Source: Rheum nobile (lineage: Eukaryota; Streptophyta; Magnoliopsida; Caryophyllales; Polygonaceae). From it: 64,000 nt of DNA. Under the pieces are notes generated by a model. The model ran no database searches and was not told the origin of the DNA. It saw nothing but the letters and a program-made list of their open reading frames with translations. A program made the translations under genes and the position numbers. This document shows positions 10,234 to 20,718 of the stretch, piece after piece; the stretch's first letter is position 1; each line of letters starts with the position of its first letter. The stretch covers positions 992,001-1,056,000 of the forward strand of contig WOAB01000858.1 of NCBI GenBank assembly GCA_027886185.1, in the 5' to 3' direction.

Positions 10234-11491
10234 CTGTCTATACGTTATGTTCCCTCGATGATTGGCTAAATTACATGGTAAAGTGTGAAAGTCTAATCAT
10301 CATGTCTTGATTCGTAATCATTCTCTTGATCATTAACTGAACAACTTGCATAGACTCATGCTTTTACTTCACTCATGTGCAAACATTCATACATGATTAT
10401 CTATGCTATCATAATAATACATGAAACAGTCTTCTTTCGGCCCAAAAGAGTCAACTTGATGCTTTGTTCCCTCATTACAAGCCCACATGATTGTTGACTC
10501 TACAACTTACCTTAGCCATCATGCTTGATGCTTCCTATGAGCCCCTCTAATCATCCACATCTGGGAGCCTCTCATTCATGATTAAACACTCGCTATTTTC
10601 GTGTGATGTTCTTTGTGCCCTCTCTGGTAACAATACCCCCGCATCTCACTCTTCTAAATTCTCTGGGAAGTCGAGAAAACGAATTGTCACCTCTGTTGCT
10701 TAGAGCTGGCACCTGACCAGTATGGTGTGTAATGATAGCATGCAACTGCTTGGGAAGTATTCTGTGCATTCAAAATTGAAGTATTGGTTGTGGCGATTGA
10801 GACTTTTATGGATTGGGTCAGAATCATTTACACAATGTATTTTTGGAAGATATCTCATCAGTTGTGACTTAAAAAAAAAACAAAAAACTGAAGTTGCGAC
10901 CTCTGGGGAACAAAAGGAGGATCCAGATCTGAGGTAGGAACCAAGAAGGACGTCTCACACTCGCCTACACTGGAGGAACAACAAAGATATCCTATGAAGG
11001 GTGTGCATACTCATCATATCTGAGGTACTCTTCATTTCTAGGCTCCTGGTATCAGTGGCGCCCGATTCGTCTTTCTCTGCTTTCCAAACCCATCTCTTGT
11101 TCCCAGCACATCTATCTCCTTATCGCCTTGTTTTTTCCTTGTCTCTGTTTCACAAGGTTGTCTTGATTGGCATGTTCATCATTTGTGATTTCTGTGCGTA
11201 TCTAGTGTTGTCTTTGCATGTGGTCTATGTTTGTGTGCTTCAATCTAATGCAAAAGGGGTTGTTTTTCTTATCTTGCTATGCTTATTTTCTCTCGCTCTT
11301 TACTTATGTTTTTGATGATGCCAAAAGGGGGAAAAATGACTAATAGCTTTAGTTGAGGGGGAACTAATCTGGTTTCATATATTGCTAGACTGAGGGGGAA
11401 CTATTATGCCTAAATGTGGAAAACTTTCTCTTCACAACTATCTTTATCTCATGTGTATGTTTTATTGTCAAGGATGTTAATTTGTCACCAT
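10234..11491 (+). other. Non-coding spacer between copia pol and 3' LTR
   Basis: About 1.26 kb without a supported gene. One open frame (11001-11315) encodes a very hydrophobic 104-residue peptide. SIRE-type elements can carry an envelope-like gene here, but no signal peptide, long ectodomain or coiled coil is visible, so I treat it as chance. The G-rich purine block near 11322 resembles a second polypurine tract. Confidence 0.5.
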
Positions 11492-11506
11492 CAAAAAGGG
11501 GGAATT
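11492..11506 (+). other. Polypurine tract of the copia element
   Basis: CAAAAAGGGGGAATT directly precedes the 3' LTR start at 11507, the standard place for plus-strand priming. Confidence 0.85.
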
Positions 11507-12410
11507 TGTTGAATTCCTTAGGTTTTGATGGTAACAAACATTCAACTAATCTGGTCACTAAGTGTTTCAGGAACAAAACAGTTGTCACATGGAACCATGG
11601 CAGCGAAGGATTGCAGAGGGAACAAAGATATGTCCACATGCATTGTTACCTCTCAAGGAACATCAACGACGAACATCAATCAAACTGCGAATGGATTGGA
11701 AGACATCCAGCGTGAAGATTATGGAAACTATCATGGAAGATCACGCGGTCAAGGATAAGAGATTTCGGGTGGAAGGATCTCGCCGAAAAGAAGATGTGAA
11801 GAGAGAAATCCCAATGTATTATCTTAGAAAATCTTTCCTAAGATAATATATTTGGAGAGAGAAGAAATATATCTTTTACCGATTATACTATTTTAAGGAA
11901 TCCCTTCCTTAGATAATATAGACGGTTAGGATATTATTCTTCCAACCAATTGATATCTTCTTGTTACCAAGTTTAGAAAGATTTGTATCTTGTTACGATT
12001 GAGTTTTAGACGAGTTGTATTTATAGAAGTGTGGATTCATTTTCTATGGACGAACTCGGAGCATTAAACTGAGAAGAAAAAGAGAGTGAAGAGTATGTGA
12101 GTCTTAGAGGGTTGAGTTCGTATTCACCGTTGTAGAAGAGAGTTTCAAATCTAGGTGGGAAGTCTAGGGTTTGGAGTCCATGCTACAAGTGTAATCGAAC
12201 AAGAAATCAAAAAGACAAGTAGACGCTTCAAAATCCTCTCAAGCGAGAAGCTTGAAGGTAGTGGTTTTTCATTGATTAGCTAGTTGGCTAATTAGGGTTT
12301 CCACTATACATCGTGAGTTCGTTCCTTATCTTTCTTGCTATGTTATTCCGCTGCACCTTCTGTGGGAACAAAACCTTTGTTCCCTCAGATGTAACTCTAA
12401 CGATCCAACA
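11507..12410 (+). repeat. Complete 3' LTR of the copia element (904 bp)
   Basis: It runs TGTTGAATTCCTTAGG … GATCCAACA. A TATA-like stretch (TGTATTTATAGAAG) near 12016-12030 may be its promoter. The last 360 bases have no counterpart in the truncated left copy. Confidence 0.88.
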
Positions 12411-12415
12411 GTAAT
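12411..12415. repeat. Right target-site duplication (GTAAT)
   Basis: It matches 8081-8085 exactly. Confidence 0.9.
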
Positions 12416-12922
12416 AGTGAAATGTCAAAATGATAAGTGGTCTCAGCTAGATTTTATTTTAGTATTATAAAGTAGATTAGACATCAAGCTTCAAACTGTA
12501 CCTGTCAAAAACCGACCCGACCCAAAAACCGGATTTGGATTTTTTGGGTCGAGACCGGACTCAAAAGTCACTGGATCAAGAAGGACCCCAACCCTAATTC
12601 GAAGAACTTGAATCCGAGCTCAAGGGACCCCGATATTCATATATTTTATTTCATTTATATTAAATATTTTAATGTAATTTATTAAATAATTATGTAATAT
12701 TAAATATTTTTTTATAATTTTTTTATTAAATTTAAAAATTATAAAAAACGGACACATTTGACCCGTTGGGTCGTCCAAAAAATTTTAACGACTCGATCGA
12801 TCAAAACCTATTTTGACCAAACCCGACTGCCTAACCTAGATGACGGGTCTACTTCAAACCAATCATATAAATGGGTAACCGTGTAAATTTAGAAATATAA
12901 ATGTGTGACAAATTAGTTAAAT
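12416..12922. other. Unassigned AT-rich DNA between elements
   Basis: No gene seen. It contains scattered CGACCCGACCC / CCCGAC motifs and AT-rich stretches; nothing allows a family assignment. Confidence 0.4.
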
Positions 12923-12927
12923 ATATG
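12923..12927. repeat. Target-site duplication ATATG, left copy
   Basis: ATATG stands before the left LTR, and the same bases follow the right LTR at 34095-34099. Confidence 0.85.
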
Positions 12928-13335
12928 TGTGGTAGCATATTTTTGTACCATAAAGATTAAGAGAACCGACGACGATAGATCTCCCTAGAACCTGATCAGT
13001 GAACGGGATCTGCAAGGAGAAACGAACAAAGGGAGGGCTGAGATCTCCCCAAAGGCCCCTTCGACGCTCAAGTCGGATCTGATATGTAGAGAATTTCACC
13101 CATGGTGGCTAGGGTTTTCTTGAAATAGAAGAGAATGAATGCAAATTCGAATTAGGGTACCTCTTAGAAAATTTAAATACCATTTCTCATGTAGTAATTG
13201 GACTATTCCTTCTTAATGAGATTTTTATGATAAAGCCCAATATTCTCATTATTGAATAGATGCTTGACTTTTCAACTGAAAGAAGTTAATGAATAGATAA
13301 AAAACAAGTTAAGGGAATAATTTTTTACCTCCACA
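12928..13335 (-). repeat. Left (3') LTR of the outer element
   Basis: 408 bp, similar over its whole length to 33679-34094, with substitutions and small indels. On the minus strand this is the 3' LTR. Confidence 0.88.
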
Positions 13336-13350
13336 AATGCCCCTCGAATT
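13336..13350 (-). other. Polypurine tract of the outer element
   Basis: The minus strand reads CGAGGGGCATT directly before the LTR, the normal position for plus-strand priming in a minus-oriented element. Confidence 0.7.
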
Positions 13351-13524
13351 CTCGGGGCTCCTACGAGGGTCGAGGATACGAATAATCTGACATGCAATCT
13401 GATGCACAGTCCGTGCGGTTGGAGCTGTAACCAAGTGATCTTCTTATTTCTATATAGACTCATTCTGAATCGGTATTTCGGATGGGTGACCTCGATTCTA
13501 GGTACGTTTTGGTTTGATCTCGTG

Positions 13525-13715
13525 GCCCAAAGGCGTAGCGACAATGAGGTGTCTAGGTGGCCCAGAGGCGCAATGACAGTGAGGTGTCAAGGTAGCCCGA
13601 TATCATAGCGACAATGAGGTGTCGAGGTGGCCCAAAGGCGCAATGACAACGAGGTGTCAAGGTGGCCCGAAGGCATAGCGACAACGAGGTGTCGAGGTGA
13701 CCCGAAGGCTTATTG
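13525..13715. repeat. Minisatellite A, 35-bp unit
   Basis: About five copies of GAGGTGTCGAGGTGGCCC…AGGC…GCGACAAC. Unit starts near 13546, 13581, 13616, 13651 and 13686 are exactly 35 bases apart. Alternate copies resemble each other (…TAGCGACAA versus …CAATGACA), suggesting growth by 70-bp doublets. Confidence 0.8.
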
Positions 13716-14012
13716 AACAAAGATGGCAGCTCGTGCCCCTACGACCCGTAGGCTAATAGAATAAGATGATAGCTCGTGCCCCTGCGGCCCGTAGGCTAAT
13801 AGAATAAGATGGCAGCTTGTTCCCCTACGACACGTAGGCTAATAGAATAAGATGGCAGCTCGTGCCCCTGTGGCCCATAGGCTAATAGAATAAGATGGCA
13901 GCTCATGCCCCTACGGCCCGTAGGCTGATAGAATACGATGGCAGCTCGTGCCCTTGCAGTCCGTAGACTGATAGAATAAGATGGCATCTGGTACCCCTGC
14001 GGTCCATAGGCG
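13716..14012. repeat. Minisatellite B, 43-bp unit, first block
   Basis: Copies of AGATGGCAGCTCGTGCCCCT…CCGTAGGCTAATAGAATA start at 13721, 13764, 13807, 13850, 13893, 13936 and 13979, an exact 43-base spacing. The last copy breaks into the 35-bp unit. The same family continues at 32965-33320, beyond the nested insertion. Confidence 0.85.
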
Positions 14013-14255
14013 TAGCGACAACGAGGTGTCGAGGTGGCCTAAAGGCGCAATGGCAAAGGAGTGTCAAGGTGGCCCAAAGGTGAACGACAACAAGGTGTCC
14101 AGGTGGCCCGAAGGCATAACAACAACGAGGTGTCGAGGTGGCCCGATGGCACAATGACAGCGAGGTGTCAAGGTGGCCCGAAGACATAGCGACAACGAGG
14201 TATCGAGGTGACCCAAAGGCTTATTGAACAAAGATTGCAGCTCATGCCCCTACGG
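14010..14255. repeat. Minisatellite A second block, ending in a split 43-bp unit
   Basis: About six further 35-bp units (GAGGTGTC…GGTGGCCC), then the start of a 43-bp unit (GCAGCTCATGCCCCTACGG) that is cut by the chromovirus LTR at 14256. The rest of that array resumes at 32965. Confidence 0.8.
14251..14255. repeat. Target-site duplication TACGG of the chromovirus (left)
   Basis: TACGG precedes the left LTR; TACAG follows the right LTR at 32965-32969, with one substitution. Both lie within the same point of the 43-bp unit. Confidence 0.75.
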
Positions 14256-15058
14256 TGATGCGTTCCTGCCTTCGGATTCCGGATCTAGGTCTTGCTGGTG
14301 AGTCGCTCGTCTTGTCCTCAAGGGTTGAGTGAAGGAACGCGATGTTTGTAAGACCTCGCGAACAATGGAGCGCGGTGACGGTAGTGATGCAGTTTGATGA
14401 CGGAGGAGTGTCACAACGCTAATGATAGCGATGTGATTGGGTGTGTAACTCGCGGCCTCAGGACTAGGCACGATGGAGGGATCGGTGGCTCGATGGATCG
14501 AGCGTGGCCGTAGCATCGGCAGCGGAGTGAAGGAAATGAGAAGATAGATTTAGGGTTTTGACGTCCGATCAAAGGAAGGAGGCAATTAGGCTCTCAACTT
14601 AAGCTTTGATTATAAATTAGACGTAACCTAATGCACAAGGCTAAGATGGCCTTTTATAGGGGTAGCGGGACTCGGATGGGCCGAGTCTCGCCTAATGGGC
14701 TAGCCCACGCGACACGCGTGGAGCACACACCCAAAAAGAAATAACTAAAAATAGTAACTACTTAAAATGAGAGAAATGCCAAAACTAGAATGTCCCAAAA
14801 TTACAAAAGAATCTCTATGGGAACGCAGTGCTGATGGGGGTGAGGAGTTTGAGAGAGAACGCGGTCTCTAGACTTGGCGCGAGGAGTCGAAGAGAGAATG
14901 CGGTCTCTGGCGTCCCTTGGCTAGGGACGACGCACACGATCAATGGTTGTGTGGCGTTGGCGATGGCCTTGGCACGCGATCTTGTTATGGGCCCTTGTGA
15001 GCGGATGCTCATGGCTTCCTCATCCTCAGTTGCAGTCATGGTGGGAAGGGGCGCATCA
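14256..15058 (-). repeat. Left (3') LTR of the chromovirus
   Basis: 803 bp. It matches 32161-32964 along its length with scattered differences. It includes the end of the pol frame (bases 15058 down to 14815). Confidence 0.9.
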
Positions 15059-15073
15059 CCCTCCCCCACTTGG
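15059..15073 (-). other. Polypurine tract of the chromovirus
   Basis: The minus strand reads CAAGTGGGGGAGGG directly before the LTR. It lies inside the pol reading frame because pol continues into the LTR. Confidence 0.75.
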
Positions 15074-16561
15074 CTATGAAGCGTCCCCGCTTCACCATCA
15101 TCGAACTCGAGCTCCACATAAGGCTGCAAGTCTGCGACGTTGAAGGTGGCGTGGACACCATAGTCGTCCGATAGCGCGAGCTCGTAAGCATTGTCGCCAA
15201 TGGCCTTCACAACGCGAAAAGGACCATCGCTGCGCGGTGCTAACTTGGACCTGTGCTTGGCTGGGAAGCGTTCTTTGCGGAGATGCACCCACACCATGTC
15301 TCCAGGGGCAAAGATGACGCGGTGGCGACCGCGATTGCGCTGTGACGCATACTGAGTAGGTCGACGTTCCAGCTGTTCGCGCGTTCTACGATGGAGTTCC
15401 TGGATCTGTGCGGCGCGGTTGGCCACGGTAGTGTTTTCATTGTCCTTTAGTGGTCGAGGTAGCATGTCGAGTGGTGTCAATGGATTTCTGTCGTAGACGA
15501 CCTCAAACGGGGTGAGCCTTGTCGCAGAGTGCCTGGACCTGTTGTAAGAAAACTCAACAATAGCAAGTAAGTCTTCCCAACGCTTGGGGTTGGTCTTGAG
15601 CATGGTCCGAAGGAGGGCTCCTAGGGTTCGATTGGTTACCTCGGTTTGGCCATCGGTTTGGGGGTGGTAGCTAGTGGAGAAGAGAAGTTTTGTACCTAGC
15701 TTTCCCCAAAGAGTTCTCCAAAAATGTCCCACAAGATTAGTGTCCCTATCATTCACAATAGACCTAGGGATCCCATGCAAACGTACCACATTCTCAAAAA
15801 ACAACGCGGCTATGTCACTAGCATTATGGGTGGTCTTACACGCGATGAAATGTGCCATTTTGGAAAACCTGTCCACAATAACAAATATTGAGTCCTTACC
15901 CCTACGAGAGAGAGACAAACCTGTAATGAAGTCCATTGACAAATCTTCCCAATGGCCTAGGGGGATGGGCAAGGGCGTGTAGAGGCCGTAGGGACTTGAA
16001 CTCGCCTTAGCGCATTGACATGTCACACAACTCTTACAATATCGCGTCACCTGGTTGGTCATGCGCGGCCAAAAGAAATGCTCGCGAAGAGTAGCTAATG
16101 TTTTTGTAACCCCAAAATGACCGCATCCTTCATGCGCTTCTTGAATTAAAAGTTGCCTAATGGATGAGCTAGGGATGCATAGGCGGCCGGCCTTGTAAAG
16201 GTACCCCTTATGTAAAAAATATGTCTCAAACTCGCGGTCCCTAAGGCAGTGCTCAACAATAGGCTTAAAGAAGGGATCAGTCAAGTATAAATCTTTAATT
16301 AAAGCAAAGCCAAATACCTTAGTTTGTAGACGAGTAAGGAGGTTATACCTGCGAGAAAGGGCATCGGCGACCACATTCTCCTTACCTTTCTTGTGCACAA
16401 CGACGTAGGGGAACGTCTCCATGAACTCTAACCAACGGGCATGGCGATGACTTAGGTGTGCCTGTCTCTTCAAGTAGCTAATGGCCGCGTGGTCCGAGTG
16501 GATGACGAACTCTCGTGGCCAGAGGTAGTGCTGCCAGGTCTTGAGGATGCGGACGAGGGCG

Positions 16562-16566
16562 TAAAG
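16562..16566. repeat. Target-site duplication TAAAG of Athila (left)
   Basis: Identical to 27414-27418 on the other side. The site is the codon region for ELY in the chromovirus RNase H. Confidence 0.92.
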
Positions 16567-17797
16567 TGACGAGGCTAAAGTCGTTATGCCTATAAAAAAA
16601 TCCCTAAAAACCTAACCAAGTATAGCAGGCAAGTAAGGGTCGAACCCAAGGGAATCAAAGGATCTATTTCTATGTAGGAAAGTAAGTTACCAACTAGGAA
16701 CTAGGGGGGATTGTTGTTTGGTTTTCTATAGCTAATGGATTAAAGCAGGAAATGGTTAAGATTGTTGTAAATATGATTGTGAGGGCGTTTCACCTAACAT
16801 ATATCCACACTTCAGTATGATAGGTTGATCATTGATTATCTCAAGTTCATTCAATCCTATGATTGCTCCTATTCCGATCTTATGTATATTAACAGGTCAA
16901 CTAGCCCTGAAAATACTAACTATTAAACAATCCAGAAACTATCAAGAATCAATTTAACAGCAGCAGTAAGCATAGGAATTAAGCAGGATACATGCAACAC
17001 TTAACAACTAGTCAGTATTCAACATGCAATCAATTCTCTTCATAATAAACATTCACTACTAGTTCCTGTAAATTGTGGTTGCTACTCTAGATATGGATTT
17101 TCAACTAGAAATAACCAAATACTAGCAATGGAAAATTACTAATATCAACTAGTTGCGCAGGCTAGCGAAATCAGCAAGATTCAATAAAGATAAGGTCAAA
17201 GAGAATTAATACAATCCAAAGGAAATAGAACAAGAGTAATAATCTCACAACCAAAGCAACTGAAGGATTCAATCATCAGGCGAAACAAAGGCGTTTAGTT
17301 CCTTCTCATGGTTTGTGAGCAAAAACTAGGAGAAAGAAAAAGCATAAAACTCAAAACTGCATAATAATCTCAAACTAGGGTTTTCTAAACTTAAATACCT
17401 ACTACTACTACTACTACTACTACTAATAATAATATAATAAGTCTAAAAATGAAATACTGAAAGTACAAAACGGAACACATTGCTGATTCTCTGCCCATGA
17501 TCCGCGGCCGCGGCCAGAACTTTCGCGGTCGCGGAATGGCCTCTGTAACAGCTCTCGTCCAGTGATGAATCTGCGGGCGCGGGTGTGCTTTCCGCGGCCG
17601 CGGATTAGCTCCTTTTTCCGATCTTCAGCGTCTCTTCTTGCATCCGAGGCTCCATCTCCAAGTCTTCTGTAATTCTCTATATTTCTTCACTTCAACTCTT
17701 CTCTTCTGAATCACAGAATTGCCTCTAAAATGCCTCCAATCCTCTCCTAAACTATGCTAATAATTCCTAGTTACGCTATATAAAGTACAATGTATCA
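16567..17797 (-). repeat. Left (3') LTR of Athila
   Basis: 1231 bp, very similar to 26206-27413. The left copy has a longer ACT microsatellite (17401-17424). Two pairs of GC-rich palindromes (CCGCGGCCGCGG class) lie at 17501-17534 and 17572-17603, also present in the right LTR with some decay. Confidence 0.93.
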
Positions 17798-17812
17798 AAT
17801 TCCCCCATACTT
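17798..17812 (-). other. Polypurine tract of Athila
   Basis: The minus strand reads AAGTATGGGGGAATT directly before the LTR, a typical gypsy plus-strand primer. Confidence 0.9.
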
Positions 17813-18547
17813 AGACCTTGCTCGTCCTCGAGTAAGCTAATGAAAACATACTCCTCCAAAATATTGTACAAAGGTCTCAGGAAGCATACACGAATTTGAA
17901 CCTAGCAATTACAACATATCATCATCATATCCCGAACACCATATAGAGTAAATGTGACAATCTAATCCTAACCCAATCTAACTCCTTAGGACTCCCAAGT
18001 GGCTTACCCGAATCCTCCTATACTCCTCTTCTTATGTCGTCACTCATTCTGCTTAGGCGCCCTTTCGGGTTTTCACCTAACCACTCATTTTATTTTTCTA
18101 GATGGGCTCACAAAACTCACATCACTCTTGACCTCTTTTTACCCCAGCCTAATGCTGGTCCGGACCACCTGCTTATTGCTTAAGCCGCCATTTCAGGTTT
18201 TTGACTTAGCCCAAGATTTTTTTTCCCAAAAATGAACTGCAATACGAAAATATTTACAAACAGATAGCTAGTAAGTATAAACTCCTCCCCCATACTTAAA
18301 GATCACATTGTCCTCAATGTAATAAATACATAATAATAGAAGGGAAGGAAGGAATATACTCACTGTGGTGGTGGAAAGGGAAAGGGACCAAGGCCCTGAT
18401 AGTACTCCTCTTGCTGGCGCTGCATCTCAGCCAGCTGGCCCGCCATGTCGGTCAAGCGACCATCAAAATGGTCCTACATGGACCTCATATCCCGACCGAA
18501 ATCCGCAGAGTAGACGCCATAACACTGTGCTGGGTGAATAACTCATC
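17813..18547 (-). other. Athila 3' non-coding region
   Basis: No supported gene between the tract and the post-pol ORF. Three pyrimidine-rich blocks look like degraded sequence. Open frames here are short and without motifs. Confidence 0.5.
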
Positions 18548-18809
18548 CTACTTAACGGAAAAACGAGTCATCTGAGCGAGCATCTGGTCCTGCCATGACC
18601 CATCCTCAGCATAGGTAGCATCGCCACTAGTCCTGCCATGACCCATCCTCAGCATAGGTAGCATCGCCACTAGAAGTACCAGCCTTAAACCGCCGATCAG
18701 TAACATCAGCAAGCTCCTCAACCTGCATAGGCGCGACACCCGGAGGCTGCACCTCGACAACATCAGAAGGTATGGCAAAATCCCAAGTTGTGGGGCCAAA
18801 AGGGATCAC
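18548..18809 (-). pseudogene. C-terminal remnant of the Athila post-pol ORF
   Basis: Short open stretches follow the 258-codon ORF on the same strand after in-frame stops near 18810-18850. They contain a 41-43-bp tandem duplication (CCTGCCATGACCCATCCTC…) at about 18589-18673, which breaks the frame. The peptide itself is unrecognised; position and continuity suggest it was the tail of the same protein. Confidence 0.4.
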
Positions 18810-18851
18810 GTGCGGAAGTCATAGTTTGTACGTTCTCGACAGATGGGACAG

Positions 18852-19628
18852 CTAAACAAAACCGTCCTGATAAGAACCTTGCAACAGCTTAGCCCGTCTC
18901 AACAGGGCCTCATCATACACATAAGTACCAGGCAGTGGCTCCAAGGTCTCTGATGGGTCAAAGAACTCCTGAGCAATGAGGGTGATCATCCCTCCCAACG
19001 CTATCTTTCCCGCTGTCCTGGTGCGGGCCTTGACACAGCCAGATAAGAACATGTCGATCCAATCAGGAATAATCTGACTCTCAGGCGTCAAACACCATAC
19101 CGTAGCCAAGTTAGTAGTGGATATCTTGTTGATTTCTCCTTGCCCCAAGAATGTGAGGGCTAGCACCTTATGGGCTAACCGGAGGCAAGGGTGCGTCAAC
19201 TTGTAGTTGTACTCCCCTTTAGTGTCATACTCATCCCCAGTGGCTTCCAACCAGAAATCAAATTGCCGACCCTGTGTATCAGACCAATGTGCGGAAGGCA
19301 AAGCAGTCACGCCAAAAATACCCCGCAACTCATCAATAGATAAAACATACTCATGATCTAGTAGGTGAAAGGAGATGTTCCCCTCCTCGCCAGGAATCTC
19401 AAGAGTGGCTAAAAACTCATATACTAGCGGCTCATAAGTAGGGGCGTTTTTCACTATAAATCCACCTAAGCCCCCATGGTTCATTAACAACTCAGTGCAC
19501 TCAAATAAGCCTAAAGTACGGAGCATAGGCACATCATAGAATTTGGTAGGCACAACCGTCTTGCTTTGAATATGGTTCCAAACTCGGGTTTGAGCCTTGC
19601 TCATCTTCTTCCTATTTCCTCTAGCCAT
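18852..19628 (-). CDS. Athila ORF-1-family protein in the post-pol (env-like) position
   Basis: A 258-codon frame that begins with a basic stretch (MARGNRKKMSKAQ). It resembles the plant Athila ORF-1 family in its core: YDVPMLRTLGLF, then FLATLEIPG, FHLLDHEYVLSIDELRGIFG, LTHPCLRLAHKVLALTFLGQ and the W-C repeat region near residue 165. This gene sits between integrase and the 3' LTR. It has often been called envelope-like because of its place, but no signal peptide or membrane segment is visible here, so that role is not supported. Its function is unknown. The frame is open over this length but probably truncated at its C terminus by stops. It is the best-preserved gene of this element together with gag. 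Confidence 0.7.
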   Translation of the reverse strand: MARGNRKKMSKAQTRVWNHIQSKTVVPTKFYDVPMLRTLGLFECTELLMNHGGLGGFIVKNAPTYEPLVYEFLATLEIPGEEGNISFHLLDHEYVLSIDELRGIFGVTALPSAHWSDTQGRQFDFWLEATGDEYDTKGEYNYKLTHPCLRLAHKVLALTFLGQGEINKISTTNLATVWCLTPESQIIPDWIDMFLSGCVKARTRTAGKIALGGMITLIAQEFFDPSETLEPLPGTYVYDEALLRRAKLLQGSYQDGFV

Positions 19629-20373
19629 CTTGATTCAGCGGTAATTGAAAATAGCAATGGAGGGAGTAGGAACAAACTAACCAAATCATAACCCAGAACT
19701 GTGCTGCAGAGTCGAATCCGCGGGCGTGGAAATAGAATCGCGGGCGCGGAATTCCGTCTGACGTGAGACTTGATTTCTGAGGTGTGGTCGCGGGCGCGGA
19801 TCTGAGCTGGTGGGTGCGGGTCGCTGGTTATTGGAGGTCAAGGATGCCGGTGCGTGGTGGCTCGCCGGCGGTGGTGATGAGGGAGGAGGGGGGTTTGGGG
19901 TTGAGGGTTGGTGGTGAATTTGGGGGTGGAAGTGGGGATTGGATGAAAGGTTGATGGTGTGGGAGTGAAAGATTTGGTGTGTGCGGTAATGGTGATGGGT
20001 GGCTATGGAAGTTGAAGGTGGGTGAAGAAAGGGGGAAAAAGAGGCTAGGGTTAGTAAAGGTGAGGGATAAAGAAGAAGAGGTAGAAGAGAAAGAAGAAAG
20101 AAGGGGCTGCCTTATGCAGCCCAATTTTTTTTTCCAGAAGAAGAAGACTTACAGGGGCTTATCCGCGGTCGCAGATAAGGGACCCGCGGTCGCGGATTCG
20201 CGTCTGTTGTGCTGCGGACTCCGTCTTCGAAACTCCTACTTGCATGTTAGTCTACTAGCAAGGAAACCCAAAACTAATTGCAAGGAAAAAAAAATTACAC
20301 TACTTACCTCGGGTTGTCTCCCGAGCAGCGCCTTTTTTTTTAATGTTGTTGGCTCGACATAGTGTTCCGTCAA
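19629..20373 (-). other. Athila spacer between pol and the post-pol ORF
   Basis: No gene is supported. The stretch 19845-20010 is G-rich on the plus strand (GGTGGTG, GGGAGGAGGGG runs). GC-rich palindromes of the shared family occur at about 19719-19755, 19785-19796 and 20160-20200. Confidence 0.5.
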
Positions 20374-20706
20374 TTAGTTCTCAGCAATTGGTTCCTCAAG
20401 AACCATCTCTTCTATAGCTTTTTTGTTGAATCCCTCATGGTAAGGTTTTAACCTTTGACCATTAACCTTGAACACCTTATGGGTCATCCCATCATATAAA
20501 TCAACCACTCCATGTCCAAAAACGCGAGCAACAACATAAGGACCTGTCCATCTAGAACGGAGCTTCCTTGGGAAAAGTTGCAGGCGAGACTGAAATAGTA
20601 GGACTTTGTCCCCAGCTTTAAAGTCCTTTCTCAGAATTTTCTTGTCATGCCAAGCCTTGGTCTTCTCCTTGTAAATGACTGTGTTTTCATAGGCGTCAAG
20701 TCGCAA
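20374..20706 (-). pseudogene. Athila integrase C-terminal domain
   Basis: The frame reads AYENTVIYKEKTKAWHD, KAGDKVLLFQSRLQLFP and RSRWTGPYVVARVFGHG, the DNA-binding C-terminal domain of an Athila integrase. A single stop at about 20718-20720 separates it from the catalytic domain upstream, which looks like a glutamine codon changed to TAA. It would not be made as part of the enzyme. Confidence 0.8.
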
Positions 20707-20718
20707 TTCCTCTAACTC

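Larger units (their letters stand above)
8086..12410 (+). mobile_element. Deleted Ty1/copia element, SIRE/Maximus-like, with intact TSD
   Basis: The ends TGTTG…CAACA and the GTAAT duplication define a single insertion. It contains a truncated 5' LTR, the last part of a copia pol gene, about 1.3 kb of non-coding sequence and a complete 3' LTR. The rest of the 5' LTR, primer site, gag, protease and integrase are gone. The long spacer between pol and the 3' LTR, with a second G-rich purine block (AAAAGGGGGAAAAA near 11322), is a habit of the SIRE/Maximus lineage; that lineage call is an inference. The element cannot move by itself. Confidence 0.85.
14815..16566 (-). pseudogene. Chromovirus pol, downstream part: RNase H end, integrase
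   Basis: An open frame of 552 codons from 16473 to 14815 continues without stop on its upstream side to the Athila edge at 16566 (LVRILKTWQHYLWPREFVIHSDH), the C-terminal half of RNase H and its following region. Counting from the methionine at 16473, the integrase zinc-binding region lies at residues 114-152 (H114, H119, C146, C149, C152). The catalytic triad is D181, D242, E278 with 35 residues between the last two, as in active enzymes. The C-terminal domain includes GDMVWVHLRKERFP and ATFNVADLQPY, followed by GPITRSRAKA. No classic chromodomain is obvious. The last 81 codons lie inside the LTR. It is intact as sequence but cut off from its 5' half by 10.8 kb of Athila DNA. Confidence 0.9.

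Noticed and set aside
11001..11315. Hydrophobic 104-codon frame in the copia spacer as an envelope gene
   Set aside because: Too short, no signal peptide or ectodomain, and pol of the same element is broken; hydrophobicity comes from T-rich DNA.
13796..14187. Minus-strand frames across the 43-bp and 35-bp minisatellites (repeated LPSYSISLR peptides)
   Set aside because: Periodic translation of a tandem repeat. A 43-bp unit changes frame every copy, and no conserved protein is expected.
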